Shown here one piece after another: positions 31,861-40,225 of a stretch of DNA of 64,000 nt. Origin of the DNA: a virus; the IMG/VR virus record IMGVR_UViG_3300005253_000051, positions 1 through 64,000 of that record; one strand, 5' to 3'. A program made the position numbers and the translations under genes. The notes under the pieces are model-generated. The model searched no databases. It had not been told where the DNA came from and saw nothing but the letters and a program-made list of their open reading frames with translations. The first letter of the stretch is position 1. The number at the start of each line of letters is the position of its first letter.

Positions 31861-32056
31861 TTCCCGCTCCTGTGATGAGGCACTCACGCGAGCAAAACAA
31901 CTCGCTCTCGGTGAGACGCCAGCCAGCGGCAAACGCGACGCTCACGGTCTTGTAGACGCCAGAGATGCGGCATGTATCGCACCGCAGTTCTGCAACATGC
32001 TCAGAAAGCCGCAGCCGCGTGATTGTGGTGAAAAGCCTGCGCGGTTCGCTCTTCAT
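31853..32056 (-). CDS. Small protein with CxxC and SRE-C zinc site
   Basis: 67 residues from MKSEPRRLFTTITR. RCDTCRISGVYKTV and FCSRECLITG form a zinc-ribbon-like pair of Cys motifs. Overlaps both neighbours. Function unknown. Confidence 0.45.
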   Translation of the reverse strand: MKSEPRRLFTTITRLRLSEHVAELRCDTCRISGVYKTVSVAFAAGWRLTESELFCSRECLITGAGNV

Positions 32057-32183
32057 GAGCCCGCTGTCTGGCCACCTGCGCATGGTGTTCATGACGCGCG
32101 GCGAGGTTGTCGTATTCACAGGCGTCGCAAAACTCCTGCTCAGTTGGTTCACCACACCGCGCGCAAGGCTGGAATTTGTGCAT
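32001..32183 (-). CDS. Small zinc protein with His-rich tail
   Basis: 60 residues from MHKFQPCARCGEP. CARC and CDAC make a zinc ribbon; the tail is His/Ala-rich (HEHHAQVARQRAHEE; FHHNHAAAA), possibly metal-binding. Overlaps the next gene by 56 bases. Confidence 0.5.
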   Translation of the reverse strand: MHKFQPCARCGEPTEQEFCDACEYDNLAARHEHHAQVARQRAHEERTAQAFHHNHAAAAF

Positions 32184-32224
32184 GACCTTCCCCCTGTCGC
32201 TGTGAGTGTACCGCTCATCATCCC

Positions 32225-32962
32225 TTAGGCGGCGATGCAATCGAGCGTGTCGGCCATCAGCTCCAGGCCGCTAAACATGCCGATCGCCGCGTCGATGGCT
32301 TCGAGGTCAAGATCGGGCTCGCGCTCGGCTTTCTTGGCCGCTTTCAACTCGGCTCGCGCGGCTTTGGCGCAGTCGATCGCGGTTGTGATCGAAAACTTCT
32401 GCATGCCCGCGGCGAGTTTGCCCAGGTTTTTGACCTTGCTCTGATAGAAGCTACCCCACTGCGCCGAAGTGCAGCCTTCTTCAAGCCTGGTTTTCATGTC
32501 GCTCAGCGTCTCGCGGATCGTGCGCGCGATTTCCTGCGCGGCGGCTTCGTTGTCGATTTCCAATTTGACCGGCACGAAGCCGATTCGAACGCGTCGCGCG
32601 CACCAGCTCTGTGCCGCGCGCTGGTTGAATAGATCCGCGACAGCTTGAAGCTCGCGGAAGTCTTCCCGCAGATGAATCAGCTGATTTTCCTCGCAAATCC
32701 AGCCGATCGCGGTGTAGGCGCAGCGTCTGCGCAAGATGCCCGCGGCCTTGCTCCTGAGCGCGTCGGCTTTCTGGCACAATTCCTTGTGATCGGTGCGCTT
32801 GTTGGTCTTCCACTCGCGCTCTTCGCCGTCGCCGTCGTTGATCTCGTGCTCGGATAGTGTCTCGCGGGTGTAGGTCACCCCGCCGCTGGCGGCGCTGATG
32901 TCCATGATCACGTAGCTCGGCTGCACTTTGAAGGTCTCGGTCTCGGTGGTTTGGTTGGTCAT
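32225..32962 (-). CDS. Phage hypothetical protein in the MoxR/VWA neighbourhood
   Basis: 245 residues. Beta N-terminus (SYVIMDISAASGGVTYT), long helical middle and an Ala/Lys-rich helix (DCAKAARAELKAAKKAERE). No enzyme motif. It is upstream-coded in the same strand block as the VWA-like metallopeptidase and MoxR ATPase genes and may be a substrate or adaptor; that is inference. Confidence 0.55.
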   Translation of the reverse strand: MTNQTTETETFKVQPSYVIMDISAASGGVTYTRETLSEHEINDGDGEEREWKTNKRTDHKELCQKADALRSKAAGILRRRCAYTAIGWICEENQLIHLREDFRELQAVADLFNQRAAQSWCARRVRIGFVPVKLEIDNEAAAQEIARTIRETLSDMKTRLEEGCTSAQWGSFYQSKVKNLGKLAAGMQKFSITTAIDCAKAARAELKAAKKAEREPDLDLEAIDAAIGMFSGLELMADTLDCIAA

Positions 32963-32989
32963 GTTCTTGAGACTGATCAGGGCTGCAAT

Positions 32990-33199
32990 CTATTCAACCG
33001 GTGGAAGACGAATTCTTGAACACAAGTCTCTGATAGCCTCGTTGATCTCCATGAATATTTCTGTAATGTCTTGATGATATGCTGCTAGATCAGCCGGCCT
33101 TATTTCAGACCACGTAATCCCACCTAAAATACTAATCGCCATTCCTGCCAATTTGGTGTGAGCCTTCTCGGCTTCAACAGCGCTCATCTTCGTTGACAT
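32990..33199 (-). CDS. Small hypothetical protein
   Basis: 69 residues, helical (VEAEKAHTKLAGMAISILGG; DITEIFMEINEAIRDLC). No family recognised. Its ATG sits next to the stop of the paralog fragment. Confidence 0.5.
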   Translation of the reverse strand: MSTKMSAVEAEKAHTKLAGMAISILGGITWSEIRPADLAAYHQDITEIFMEINEAIRDLCSRIRLPPVE

Positions 33200-33285
33200 T
33201 TTTTAGCTCCATACGTTTTGTCTTGAACTACCAAGCGTGCAAAGGCGATCTGAATCTCGCTGAAATCTACGCCGGCGCGAGCCAT
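33184..33285 (-). pseudogene. Fragment of an Ala-rich family gene
   Basis: An open stretch of 33 codons reads ARAGVDFSEIQIAFARLVV, matching the start of the family C-block, then runs off into unrelated codons (QDKTYGAKK). Both the N-block and the rest of the C-block are missing. It is a decay remnant, showing copy turnover in the array of paralogs. Confidence 0.65.
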
Positions 33286-33288
33286 GAC

Positions 33289-33480
33289 TCACCCGTCCGC
33301 TGCAATTGAGCGGGCCCAGTACTGAGCCGCTCTGTCGGTCGCTGCTTGTGCGACGTCGTAAAGTCCCCGGGTACGAGCGTCGCGAGCAAGCGTCTCCCAC
33401 TGTCGCGCGTTGACTCCTAGCGCCATACGCAGGGTGCTCCGGGTCGGACCGTACGTGCAAGTTGAAAACTTGTTGGTCAT
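33289..33480 (-). CDS. Small hypothetical protein
   Basis: 63 residues starting MTNKFSTCTYGPTR. Helical second half (LARDARTRGLYDVAQAATDR) resembling a short TPR-like hairpin. No family recognised. Confidence 0.45.
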   Translation of the reverse strand: MTNKFSTCTYGPTRSTLRMALGVNARQWETLARDARTRGLYDVAQAATDRAAQYWARSIAADG

Positions 33481-33510
33481 GCTGGGTAGACGATCCCAGT
33501 CCTGATCTAT

Positions 33511-33657
33511 TCATCGGATTCGACCGTGCCCACGTCGTGATCCCTTCTTTGGGTGGCATGTTCCGCCGTCCCATTCGCATTTACCACCAAGTACGCGAAT
33601 CCAGTTGCCGCACTTAGCGCAGATTTCTGCGCGAGGGTTAGGTGGATAATCGATCAT
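33511..33657 (-). CDS. 48-residue zinc-site protein
   Basis: Starts MIDYPPNPRAEICAKCGNW; further Cys at GGKCEW and GTCHPKK complete a four-Cys zinc site. Basic C-terminus (KKGSRRGHGRIR). Start overlaps the upstream stop. Nucleic-acid binding is plausible. Confidence 0.5.
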   Translation of the reverse strand: MIDYPPNPRAEICAKCGNWIRVLGGKCEWDGGTCHPKKGSRRGHGRIR

Positions 33658-33857
33658 CGCTTCCACGTCTTAATTGGACCACTGCCTGTCATGCCTAGTC
33701 GTACCTCCCACAACATGGGTAACTCGATCTTCTCGAACCATCCGGGGACCGCTTTCTCGGCGGCTTCCTGCGTCCCGTACGCGGCTATAAAGTAGTTCCC
33801 TGTGCCGAAAATGCCGCCAACGCCGCGTCCGTACAGTTTGAATCGCTTTCGAGCCAT
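33654..33857 (-). CDS. Small hypothetical protein
   Basis: 67 residues from MARKRFKLYGRGVGG. IAAYGTQEAAEKAVPGWFEK is a helix typical of short phage proteins that process numeric-like repeats, but no family is clear. Coupled to the VWA-like gene upstream. Confidence 0.5.
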   Translation of the reverse strand: MARKRFKLYGRGVGGIFGTGNYFIAAYGTQEAAEKAVPGWFEKIELPMLWEVRLGMTGSGPIKTWKR

Positions 33858-35128
33858 CAACAGCTCCCAATCTCGATGACCCGGGCGCCCTCCGGCACGC
33901 TAGCCCCGTCATAGCCCACGAGCGCCACGACTTTTTGACGAGCACTCGATGGCCACGGAGGCCACACCAAGCCGCCGTCGGTGAGGTGAATCATCACGTC
34001 GAAGCGACCCGCGGCGGCGACCTTCCGGTAAGCGTCTTCGGCGCACGTGCCGCCGCGCCCTCTGAGCGTCTTTTTGATCTCAGCGGGATGGCACTTCGGT
34101 GAAAGCCAGCCCTCCCACTGAACGCCATGATCGTGGGTCACGAGGTAGACCGAGACCCCCGAAGCCTGCGAGATCTTCATCGTCTCAGCGACGAACTGGG
34201 ACAACTCTTCATCCGAAACCGAGCCCGAAGTGTCGATCACGACTGCGGCGCGCGCCGCTGTCGCGTGCCAGCCCGGAAACTGCGCCCCGCGTGCTCGTGA
34301 GCGACGCCCGCGGCGCGTCCAGGTCTGCGAGTCCCGACCGTGGACCGCGAGCGCAGAAGCCATCCCACGACGCACCACAGCGGCCCAGTTGACGCGAGCT
34401 GGCGGAATGTCGCATATGGTCGCCAGCGCCGCACCCGCGGCGTCGCCGGCTTTGCGCGCCATGGCCTGGGCCTGCGCCGCGATCTTGGACCACTCTTGAT
34501 CGAGTTGCGTTTCGCTTTTGGGCTCTTCGCCGTCCTCAGAACCCTCGGGGGGCATGACACCACAGCCGGCGCCGGGGGTAAGGCCGTCGCCGCTCATGGA
34601 TACCGAAGGCTTGTCCTGTAAATTCTGAACGATCTGATCGTATATCCGCTCAGCGTGCCAAGTTTCCCACCCGGACTCAGGAAAAATTGCGCCTTTGGAA
34701 TAACTCTTGAGCCCCGAGGTCACCAGTGCGTGGTTGATCGCCATGTCCCCGGCGATGTTCCAGACCGAGATCGGCTTTGCGTCAGGATTTGGTTTTCCAT
34801 CTGGAAGAGTAGGAGGATACGGTTTCCCATCGGGACCGACGGGGATAACCATCACGGTCCGATTGCCTTGCCGCGCCGCGTGGCGCATTAAAAGATGCAT
34901 CAGCTCGTGCGCAATCACCCACTTGAACTGGGCATCGCTGAGTTTTTTGCAAAATGGCGTGTGCAAATAGATGATCCCGTCGGCGGTGACGCCCATGGTA
35001 TTGACCTTGAAACCCACCGCGTCCTCACGAAATCGGACCTTAGCTGCGGGAATCGCGAAAAACGGGGAGTACCAACCCAGGGCGATCGATAGGCGCTTGG
35101 CTTTTTCGACGATTTTGCTCATGGTCAT
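33857..35128 (-). CDS. VWA-like protein with metallopeptidase-like domain (DUF2201)
   Basis: 423 residues. The N-terminal domain has HELMHLL (HExxH, His74-His78), the putative metallopeptidase part of DUF2201 proteins. A charged linker (residues 185-225) leads to a C-terminal VWA-like fold with the MIDAS motif VIDTSGSVSDEE. Such proteins pair with MoxR-type AAA+ ATPases, and one is encoded 2.1 kb upstream. Together they may remodel or mature a protein complex. Substrate unknown. Confidence 0.8.
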   Translation of the reverse strand: MTMSKIVEKAKRLSIALGWYSPFFAIPAAKVRFREDAVGFKVNTMGVTADGIIYLHTPFCKKLSDAQFKWVIAHELMHLLMRHAARQGNRTVMVIPVGPDGKPYPPTLPDGKPNPDAKPISVWNIAGDMAINHALVTSGLKSYSKGAIFPESGWETWHAERIYDQIVQNLQDKPSVSMSGDGLTPGAGCGVMPPEGSEDGEEPKSETQLDQEWSKIAAQAQAMARKAGDAAGAALATICDIPPARVNWAAVVRRGMASALAVHGRDSQTWTRRGRRSRARGAQFPGWHATAARAAVVIDTSGSVSDEELSQFVAETMKISQASGVSVYLVTHDHGVQWEGWLSPKCHPAEIKKTLRGRGGTCAEDAYRKVAAAGRFDVMIHLTDGGLVWPPWPSSARQKVVALVGYDGASVPEGARVIEIGSC

Positions 35129-35179
35129 GCCCTTGAGACTGATCGAGGCTGCGATCTATTCATCGTGTTAACCTGAAGC

Positions 35180-35398
35180 ATGGCGCAGAAGAAAATTGTA
35201 GTAGATGGTATGCGGCTATGGTTCAACAAGGACACCTGCACAGTAAACCCTGTCAAACCTACTCAGGGTAAATGGGCGTTGCTATTCAAAAAAGCGGCGG
35301 CGCGCGGTGGAAAATTTGAGTTGAAATTTGCTGGACTAGAAACAATGGGACACGCAGATGTTGTACTTCGATCTACCGAGTGCAAACGACTTCGATGA
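35180..35398 (+). CDS. Small basic plus-strand protein
   Basis: 72 residues, one of the few plus-strand genes outside the left end. Basic and beta-rich (KKIVVDGMRLWFNKDTC; GGKFELKFAGLETMG). It is divergent from the VWA-like gene and overlaps the end of family member 14. Ribosome site is weak. Confidence 0.45.
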   Translation: MAQKKIVVDGMRLWFNKDTCTVNPVKPTQGKWALLFKKAAARGGKFELKFAGLETMGHADVVLRSTECKRLR

Positions 35399-35921
35399 GC
35401 TGGCGAGCCAGATCTTCATCGCCGGCCACGATTGCCGCGCCTGCGGCCTGGCGCAGCTCTTCGTCTAGATCTCGGCCACAACTGAGATCTCGAACTACCC
35501 AGCGAGCAAAAGCGATCTGAATCTCGCTGGAATCGACACCGGCGTCATCGGCGCCGCGGGCGGCATCGGCGGCGTCGGCAGAAGCATCAGCGGCAGCATC
35601 AGAATCGTAGTTGACGACGTTGGCGGCACCGTAAGCAGCGTAGGCGGCGACGGAAGCAACGGCGGCAGCGGCGATAGTGGCCCAGGCGGAATGAGGGGTC
35701 GGGTAGGGGCCGGCAGGGGCAGCAGAAACAGCGGCTCCAGCTACACGATGAGCATCGGTATCATCTATTTGCTCACCGTTCGCATAACATTCTGCAATCT
35801 CGATCGCAGCTACGAGATTAGATCGTTGATCGCCGTCGTAAAACGGCAGCGCTAGACGCGCACACGCGGCGGCGAACCCAACCGCATTGCACCGGTTGTT
35901 CCAATCTCGTTCGTAGTTCAT
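35373..35921 (-). CDS. Ala-rich family member 14, long core
   Basis: 182 residues. Conserved ends (MNYERDWNNRCN; FARWVVRDLSCGRD; LARQLIEVV). The core is the most varied: a Pro-containing stretch (AAPAGPYPTPHSAW), then AAAAVASVAAYAAYGAA and an Asp-rich repeat (DSDAAADASADAADAARG). Confidence 0.75.
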   Translation of the reverse strand: MNYERDWNNRCNAVGFAAACARLALPFYDGDQRSNLVAAIEIAECYANGEQIDDTDAHRVAGAAVSAAPAGPYPTPHSAWATIAAAAVASVAAYAAYGAANVVNYDSDAAADASADAADAARGADDAGVDSSEIQIAFARWVVRDLSCGRDLDEELRQAAGAAIVAGDEDLARQLIEVVCTR

Positions 35922-35926
35922 GCAAT

Positions 35927-36121
35927 CTATTCAGCCGTTAATGCACGAACCGGACACCCGTTCTCGTGGTAGCCACTGTGAAGCGTGCAACCACACCATT
36001 GACATCGCGGTCGCCCAAACGCTCTAATCTGTTCTTCACTAAATTCCCTCTGCCATTCATAAAGATGTTCCGACGAACAAAAAAACTGGGGCGGCGTACA
36101 TTCACGACAGTACGAACTCAT
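35927..36121 (-). CDS. Small zinc-finger protein
   Basis: 64 residues. Cys motifs YCRECTPPQFFC and RCQWCGCTLH with a C-terminal HENGC make two probable zinc sites around an aromatic helix (SEHLYEWQREF). Overlaps family member 15. Function unknown. Confidence 0.55.
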   Translation of the reverse strand: MSSYCRECTPPQFFCSSEHLYEWQREFSEEQIRAFGRPRCQWCGCTLHSGYHENGCPVRALTAE

Positions 36122-36684
36122 GTTATTCCTTTGACGAGCTGGCGAGCTAGATCTTCATCACCAGCCACGATTGCTGCGCCCGCGGCTTGACGCAGCTCTT
36201 CGTCAAGATCTTGATCATCGCCGCTGAGATCTCGGACGACCCAGCGCGCGCAGGCCACTTGAATCTCGCTGTTGCAGACGCCAGCACGACCAGCGTGATT
36301 GGCAGCAGCGGCGGCGTAGTGGACGATGCGAGCGGCAGGGGCATAGCGAGCGATGCGAGCGGCAGCGACGTCGGCGGAGACGGCGTAGTAAGCGGGGGTA
36401 GCGTAGACGGCGATGGCGGCGTCTGCGGCGGCGGCGGCACAAGCGGCAACAGCAACGTCGGCGTCGGTGTCGGCATCGTAAACAACATCCTGTGCAGCGT
36501 TGGCGGCTTTGAGCGAGGCGGCGGCAACGCTAAGGGCACCGTTCACACAGCATTCTGCAATCTCGATCGCAACTACGAGATCTGATCGTCGATCACCGCT
36601 GTAAAACGGCAGCGCCAACCGCGCGCATTCCGCAGCAAATCCAACCGCGTTGTGGGGGTTGCCCCATTCCCGTTCGTAGTTCAT
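36118..36684 (-). CDS. Ala-rich family member 15, longest copy
   Basis: 188 residues. N-block ECARLALPFYSGDRRSD; the core is Ala/Asp/Val rich (VAVAACAAAAADAAIAVYAT; AARIARYAPAARIVHYAAAA) with Tyr/His spacing. C-block variant VCNSEIQVACARWVVRDLSG and the tail LARQLVKG. Confidence 0.75.
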   Translation of the reverse strand: MNYEREWGNPHNAVGFAAECARLALPFYSGDRRSDLVVAIEIAECCVNGALSVAAASLKAANAAQDVVYDADTDADVAVAACAAAAADAAIAVYATPAYYAVSADVAAARIARYAPAARIVHYAAAAANHAGRAGVCNSEIQVACARWVVRDLSGDDQDLDEELRQAAGAAIVAGDEDLARQLVKGIT

Positions 36685-36939
36685 TTACGCCTTGGACGAG
36701 CTGGTGAGCCACTGGCGTAAATCTTCATCAAGATGATCTTCGATGGAGCTGTCCGAAGAGAAGTAAGGGACCTCCTTACCGGACGCGATCGCTATGCCAG
36801 CTCGGATCGCGCCAGCGATCGCGACCCGTACGCTGTCGTTGAATACTCGAAAATCCCTTCGATCCTGGAAAGGAATGGGGATCTCCCATCGACATTTTGT
36901 GTCGTTGTAGTAGATCTCCAACTTCATGATTTTGCTCAT
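36685..36939 (-). CDS. Hypothetical protein
   Basis: 84 residues. Beta start (IMKLEIYYNDTKCRWEIPIP) and a helical Gly/Ala middle (AIAGAIRAGIAIASG), acidic end. Adjoins family member 15. No family recognised. Confidence 0.5.
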   Translation of the reverse strand: MSKIMKLEIYYNDTKCRWEIPIPFQDRRDFRVFNDSVRVAIAGAIRAGIAIASGKEVPYFSSDSSIEDHLDEDLRQWLTSSSKA

Positions 36940-37262
36940 TGGTGTTTTCCTTCAAAAATCAGCTCATTTATCTTGGATTCAGCTTCCTCTCGCGAAAGAA
37001 ATATCTCTAGGCGGCCGATGGAGATGCCGTACTCGTTCAGTCGAACGACTTGATATTCAGTTCCACCAAACAACCTATGAGTGACGACCATGAAAATAAC
37101 CTGTCGGCCTAACGAGTCGGCGCGCCTCGCTCGGACTCTGAATTCTTGATCAGACTCATCAAACCACCATCGCCTTCGCTTTCGTCGCAGACCGAAGAGG
37201 ACTAACACAAGGTTGTCAAGCCCAGGACCATAGAATAGATCAATCGCGTCGGTCTCCTTCAC
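36936..37262 (-). CDS. Hypothetical protein
   Basis: 108 residues. Beta-rich (VLVLFGLRRKRRRWWFDESD; GRQVIFMVVTHRLFGG) with an acidic helical end (LSREEAESKINELIF). No family recognised. Overlaps the MoxR stop by ATGA. Confidence 0.5.
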   Translation of the reverse strand: MKETDAIDLFYGPGLDNLVLVLFGLRRKRRRWWFDESDQEFRVRARRADSLGRQVIFMVVTHRLFGGTEYQVVRLNEYGISIGRLEIFLSREEAESKINELIFEGKHQ

Positions 37263-38347
37263 AGACCCATCGCGTTCCCGGCCTTGCCGAGCAAAGTCAC
37301 CATGGCTTTTTTGCCCTTCGCCTGAAAGCGCTTTTTCCCGTGCTGCCGGCGGGACATGAGCGCTTTGGCCGCCGATGCGCCGATTTCATCCCGCAGGCGG
37401 CTCGCGTAGATCCACGCCGCCCAGCAATCCGCATCTGCGACGTTGGCCAAAAGCCCGAGCGCGCCTACCTGGTACATCGCGTTGTCCGGCACCTTGGCGC
37501 CGTCGGGGTTGACCACGATCTCGCTGATCGTGGGTAGGTGGATTCGGTACTCGCGGATCCCCATGTAGCTCGCGGCCCCATGCTCACCCACCGAACCCGA
37601 CAGAATCAGGTGAGCGATTTCATCGCCCACGTTCTCACCTGCTTGCGCCCACGCGCACAGCCCGCGTTCCCAGTCGCGCGGCGATGCCCACTTGGCGCCT
37701 TCGTTGACCGCAGCCGGTGGCGGGTCAAACTGGACCATTTCGGGCGCATGCTCAGCCGTCGCGGCGAAATCCTGTGCCAGCGCCCGTAGCGGGCTGTCAT
37801 CGGCGCCCAGCTTGTACAAATAACTTTGGAACTCAGACAGTGTAGGTTCGAAGGTGTAGACGGAGAACCGGCCCATGAGCGGCGCACAGGGCTCGGTGCC
37901 ACCCGGAGACTGCTCCACGGGGTTGGCGAACGCGATCACACGGGACTCAGGGTGAAGCGTCACATCGCCGAACGTGCGTTCCAGGATGCCGCGGAGTAAA
38001 ACCGCCTGAACCGCCGGGGGCGCGGTGAACAGCTCGTCGAGAATCAGCAAGCATGGTTTTTCGGCCGCTTCGCGGATCACGCGCATCGGAATGCGGTCGA
38101 ACGCACCGCCATCGCCCACGACCGGGAATCCGCCGATGTCCGTCGGATCACACGTGGACCCGATGACCGTGACGGCTTCGAGCTGAAAGCCGAGCGCCGC
38201 GGAAAGCTCAGGGACCAGATCATGGCCGAGTGTGGTTTTGCCCACGCCGGGCGAACCGATCAACAGGACGGCTTTGTTCGCGATGAGGTACGGCATAATG
38301 ACGGGGAGCGCGGTCGAAAAAGTGAGTTTGGGATACGTGGTGGCCAT
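37259..38347 (-). CDS. MoxR-type AAA+ ATPase
   Basis: 362 residues from MATTYPKLTF. Walker A: GSPGVGKTT; Walker B: CLLILDEL; the ERTFGDVTL segment and the following sensor region fit MoxR ATPases. These work as chaperone-like rings with VWA-domain partners, here the product of 33857-35128. The C-terminus is basic (SRRQHGKKRFQAKGKK). Likely role: assembly, activation or dismantling of a target complex. A transcription terminator lies just upstream, so it starts its own transcript. Confidence 0.85.
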   Translation of the reverse strand: MATTYPKLTFSTALPVIMPYLIANKAVLLIGSPGVGKTTLGHDLVPELSAALGFQLEAVTVIGSTCDPTDIGGFPVVGDGGAFDRIPMRVIREAAEKPCLLILDELFTAPPAVQAVLLRGILERTFGDVTLHPESRVIAFANPVEQSPGGTEPCAPLMGRFSVYTFEPTLSEFQSYLYKLGADDSPLRALAQDFAATAEHAPEMVQFDPPPAAVNEGAKWASPRDWERGLCAWAQAGENVGDEIAHLILSGSVGEHGAASYMGIREYRIHLPTISEIVVNPDGAKVPDNAMYQVGALGLLANVADADCWAAWIYASRLRDEIGASAAKALMSRRQHGKKRFQAKGKKAMVTLLGKAGNAMGL

Positions 38348-38421
38348 GGTCTTTGTCCTGGTTTGGGATGCGCTGTGAGATAACTCAGACGGAACCCACC
38401 TGATCAAATTCATGAAAAACA

Positions 38422-38454
38422 GAAAAAGCCCGAAACCACTAAGGGTTCCGGGCT
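38422..38454 (-). terminator. Rho-independent terminator
   Basis: On the minus strand AGCCCGGAACC, six bases, GGTTTCGGGCT followed by a T run. It closes the transcript of the virion-like gene at 38475 and separates it from the MoxR gene. Confidence 0.8.
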
Positions 38455-38474
38455 GATCCAGGCTAGAAATCGAA

Positions 38475-39185
38475 CTACACGAACTCCGCAGAAATCTCCG
38501 TGTCGGTATTGCCTCCACCGATGGCGCCCGCTTTCACTCCGATAAAGTCGATGAGATCCCCCATAGAAACAGGCACAGTGGAAACTAGATTACTTGCGCT
38601 TCCGATAGCTCCAGTAAGCAAAGTCACCGAAGCAGCATCGATCCCGTTCACACGGAGACGGTAGTCAATGGGGCTGCCGTTCCCACCGGCCGCATTGTGT
38701 CTAGCAAAAAACTTCTGGAACACGCCAGGACGAGGCGCATTGAACGTGAAATCACGTGATGAAGACGCATTTCCTTGTCCTCGACCGGGCGTGAGAAAAA
38801 CTGTTCCGGGACCCGCTGTCAGGAAATCGTTTCCCCATAAGGCAAGAGCGCTGGTACCCCCACCAGGCCCCGCGCCTCCAGCTTGGTTGAGGATGAATGG
38901 CCGAACGGAAAGCCCGTCTGGCTGAAAAGCCCCGTTAGCGCCGAACGCCCGTAAAATGGTGTGCAGATGAGCAACCCATACATCGACATTTGGACCTGGA
39001 GATGTCGCAGTGCGGACTACCGTAACGGTTGTTCCGTTCGCTGTAACGACAAACGGCCCGAGTGCCGGGGCGACGAAATCGGGGATGAGGGGGAACCCGT
39101 CCTGATTCAGATCATGGTCGAGTATTTGGGGGACGCCGACTACCAAACCGGTAAACATCAGCGTCCGATAAAGTCGATTCGCCAT
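38475..39185 (-). CDS. Virion-like beta-rich protein, paralog A
   Basis: 236 residues. N-terminal block FTGLVVGVPQILDHDLN then PDFVAPALGPFVVTANGT and VDVWVAHLHTIL is shared with the three proteins at 42336-44611, here more diverged. The C-terminal half is a beta-rich domain (DYRLRVNGIDAASVTLL; VSMGDLIDFIGVKAG) of the C1q/jelly-roll-like type used for virion spikes. Virion role is inferred. Confidence 0.6.
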   Translation of the reverse strand: MANRLYRTLMFTGLVVGVPQILDHDLNQDGFPLIPDFVAPALGPFVVTANGTTVTVVRTATSPGPNVDVWVAHLHTILRAFGANGAFQPDGLSVRPFILNQAGGAGPGGGTSALALWGNDFLTAGPGTVFLTPGRGQGNASSSRDFTFNAPRPGVFQKFFARHNAAGGNGSPIDYRLRVNGIDAASVTLLTGAIGSASNLVSTVPVSMGDLIDFIGVKAGAIGGGNTDTEISAEFV

Positions 39186-39194
39186 CCCCCTGCC

Positions 39195-39377
39195 TTACCG
39201 AGAGTACTTAGCACAGCGATGCCGGCCGCCGCTGATCAACTTGAGGCGGATGCACCGGCGTTTAGTGACCTTTCGGTGCTTTGGAGCCATCCCGGGCCCG
39301 CGATACTTCGCACACCGCTTCCCGGCATCAGTCATCTTGTAACGGATACACGTCCTGAATTCACCACGAAGTGCCAT
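39195..39377 (-). CDS. Basic Cys-motif protein (RCAKY family)
   Basis: 60 residues. First repeat: CIRYKMTDAGKRCAKY; second, diverged: CIRLKLISGGRHRCAKY. Very basic throughout (KHRKVTKRR). Same motif as the proteins at 7096 and 41472. It may coat DNA or a virion surface; unknown. Confidence 0.6.
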   Translation of the reverse strand: MALRGEFRTCIRYKMTDAGKRCAKYRGPGMAPKHRKVTKRRCIRLKLISGGRHRCAKYSR

Positions 39378-39389
39378 GGTTCTAGCCTA

Positions 39390-39626
39390 TCACACCAGTG
39401 TTGGCGGCTGAAATTTCCCTGTTTTCGCCCATGCAAAGACCGCGGCACCTACCACGATCGCCGCAAACGAAACCGTGATGATGGTTGTCGTACGCTGTAA
39501 TCGAAAGATTTTCTTCGTTAATTCAGCATGTTGCTTTGCAATCTCTTGCTCTTTTTCTTGCAAGCGAAGCAGGTTAGCCCGGAACTCTTCTTCAGTCTGT
39601 CCGAATGAAACATGACTTACCAACAT
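39390..39626 (-). CDS. Coiled-coil protein with one membrane helix
   Basis: 78 residues. A charged coiled coil (LLRLQEKEQEIAKQHAELTK) leads into a membrane helix (TIITVSFAAIVVGAAVFAW) and a short tail. Topology resembles the proteins at the left end of the window. Spanin or virion-membrane roles are possible. Confidence 0.55.
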   Translation of the reverse strand: MLVSHVSFGQTEEEFRANLLRLQEKEQEIAKQHAELTKKIFRLQRTTTIITVSFAAIVVGAAVFAWAKTGKFQPPTLV

Positions 39627-39660
39627 TGACAGTTACTCAAAGGGCTTCTAGTGTGCGCCC

Positions 39661-39834
39661 ATGTGCGTGCGATTCATAGACCGATTTGAGTTTTGGCGTT
39701 GCTGTCATTGCGAAGGACTAAATAATCACGAGCGCTGGAAGTGCGCACTCTGTGGCGTCCTGCCCTGTTTTGCACGAATTAACTTCCAGCTTTCAAGTAT
39801 CGATAAAGCAATGCCCCGTCCAAAACCAGGCTGA
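39661..39834 (+). CDS. Plus-strand RanBP2-like zinc-finger peptide
   Basis: 57 residues. WRCCHCEGLNNHERWKCALC follows the W-x-C-x2-C, Asn, C-x2-C pattern of RanBP2-type zinc fingers, which bind single-stranded RNA or ubiquitin in other systems. It overlaps the end of the minus-strand gene at 39779. Ribosome site weak. Confidence 0.45.
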   Translation: MCVRFIDRFEFWRCCHCEGLNNHERWKCALCGVLPCFARINFQLSSIDKAMPRPKPG

Positions 39835-40225
39835 AAACACCAACACCTGCAGCACCAACGCGTGCCCACCCCGGAAGTTGCTTTCGAGTCGCCAAGTACG
39901 CCATAAATGGCACCACGAGAGCCACTGCGGCCAGCTCGCTTCCTACATGCCACGCGCGCTGGCGCTTACTGATGCAGATGGCACGGTCGGCCGGGTTGAT
40001 TGGGAGCACGTGCTCGACAGGGGCGCCGGCTTCCTGAGGCTGGCAGACAACCTCGTCCCACTGGCCGCGCTCAGTGCAGTCACGCATGAACTGATCAGTG
40101 GTCATGTGTGCATCGAAGTAGCGCTGTGCTTCATCACGCGTCTTGCCGTAGAACACGTGGCGCACGACCGGATAAGCGTCTCCGACGGCTTTTTCGTAGA
40201 TGTCTTGTGTGAGCGCGTACATCAC
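39779..40225 (-). CDS. Hypothetical protein with two C-terminal membrane helices
   Basis: 148 residues from a GTG (ATG at 40222 is an alternative). A soluble domain (AVGDAYPVVRHVFYGKTRDE) precedes two hydrophobic segments (VGSELAAVALVVPFMAYLA and AAGVGVFSLVLDGALLYRYL). Function unknown. Confidence 0.55.
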   Translation of the reverse strand: MMYALTQDIYEKAVGDAYPVVRHVFYGKTRDEAQRYFDAHMTTDQFMRDCTERGQWDEVVCQPQEAGAPVEHVLPINPADRAICISKRQRAWHVGSELAAVALVVPFMAYLATRKQLPGWARVGAAGVGVFSLVLDGALLYRYLKAGS

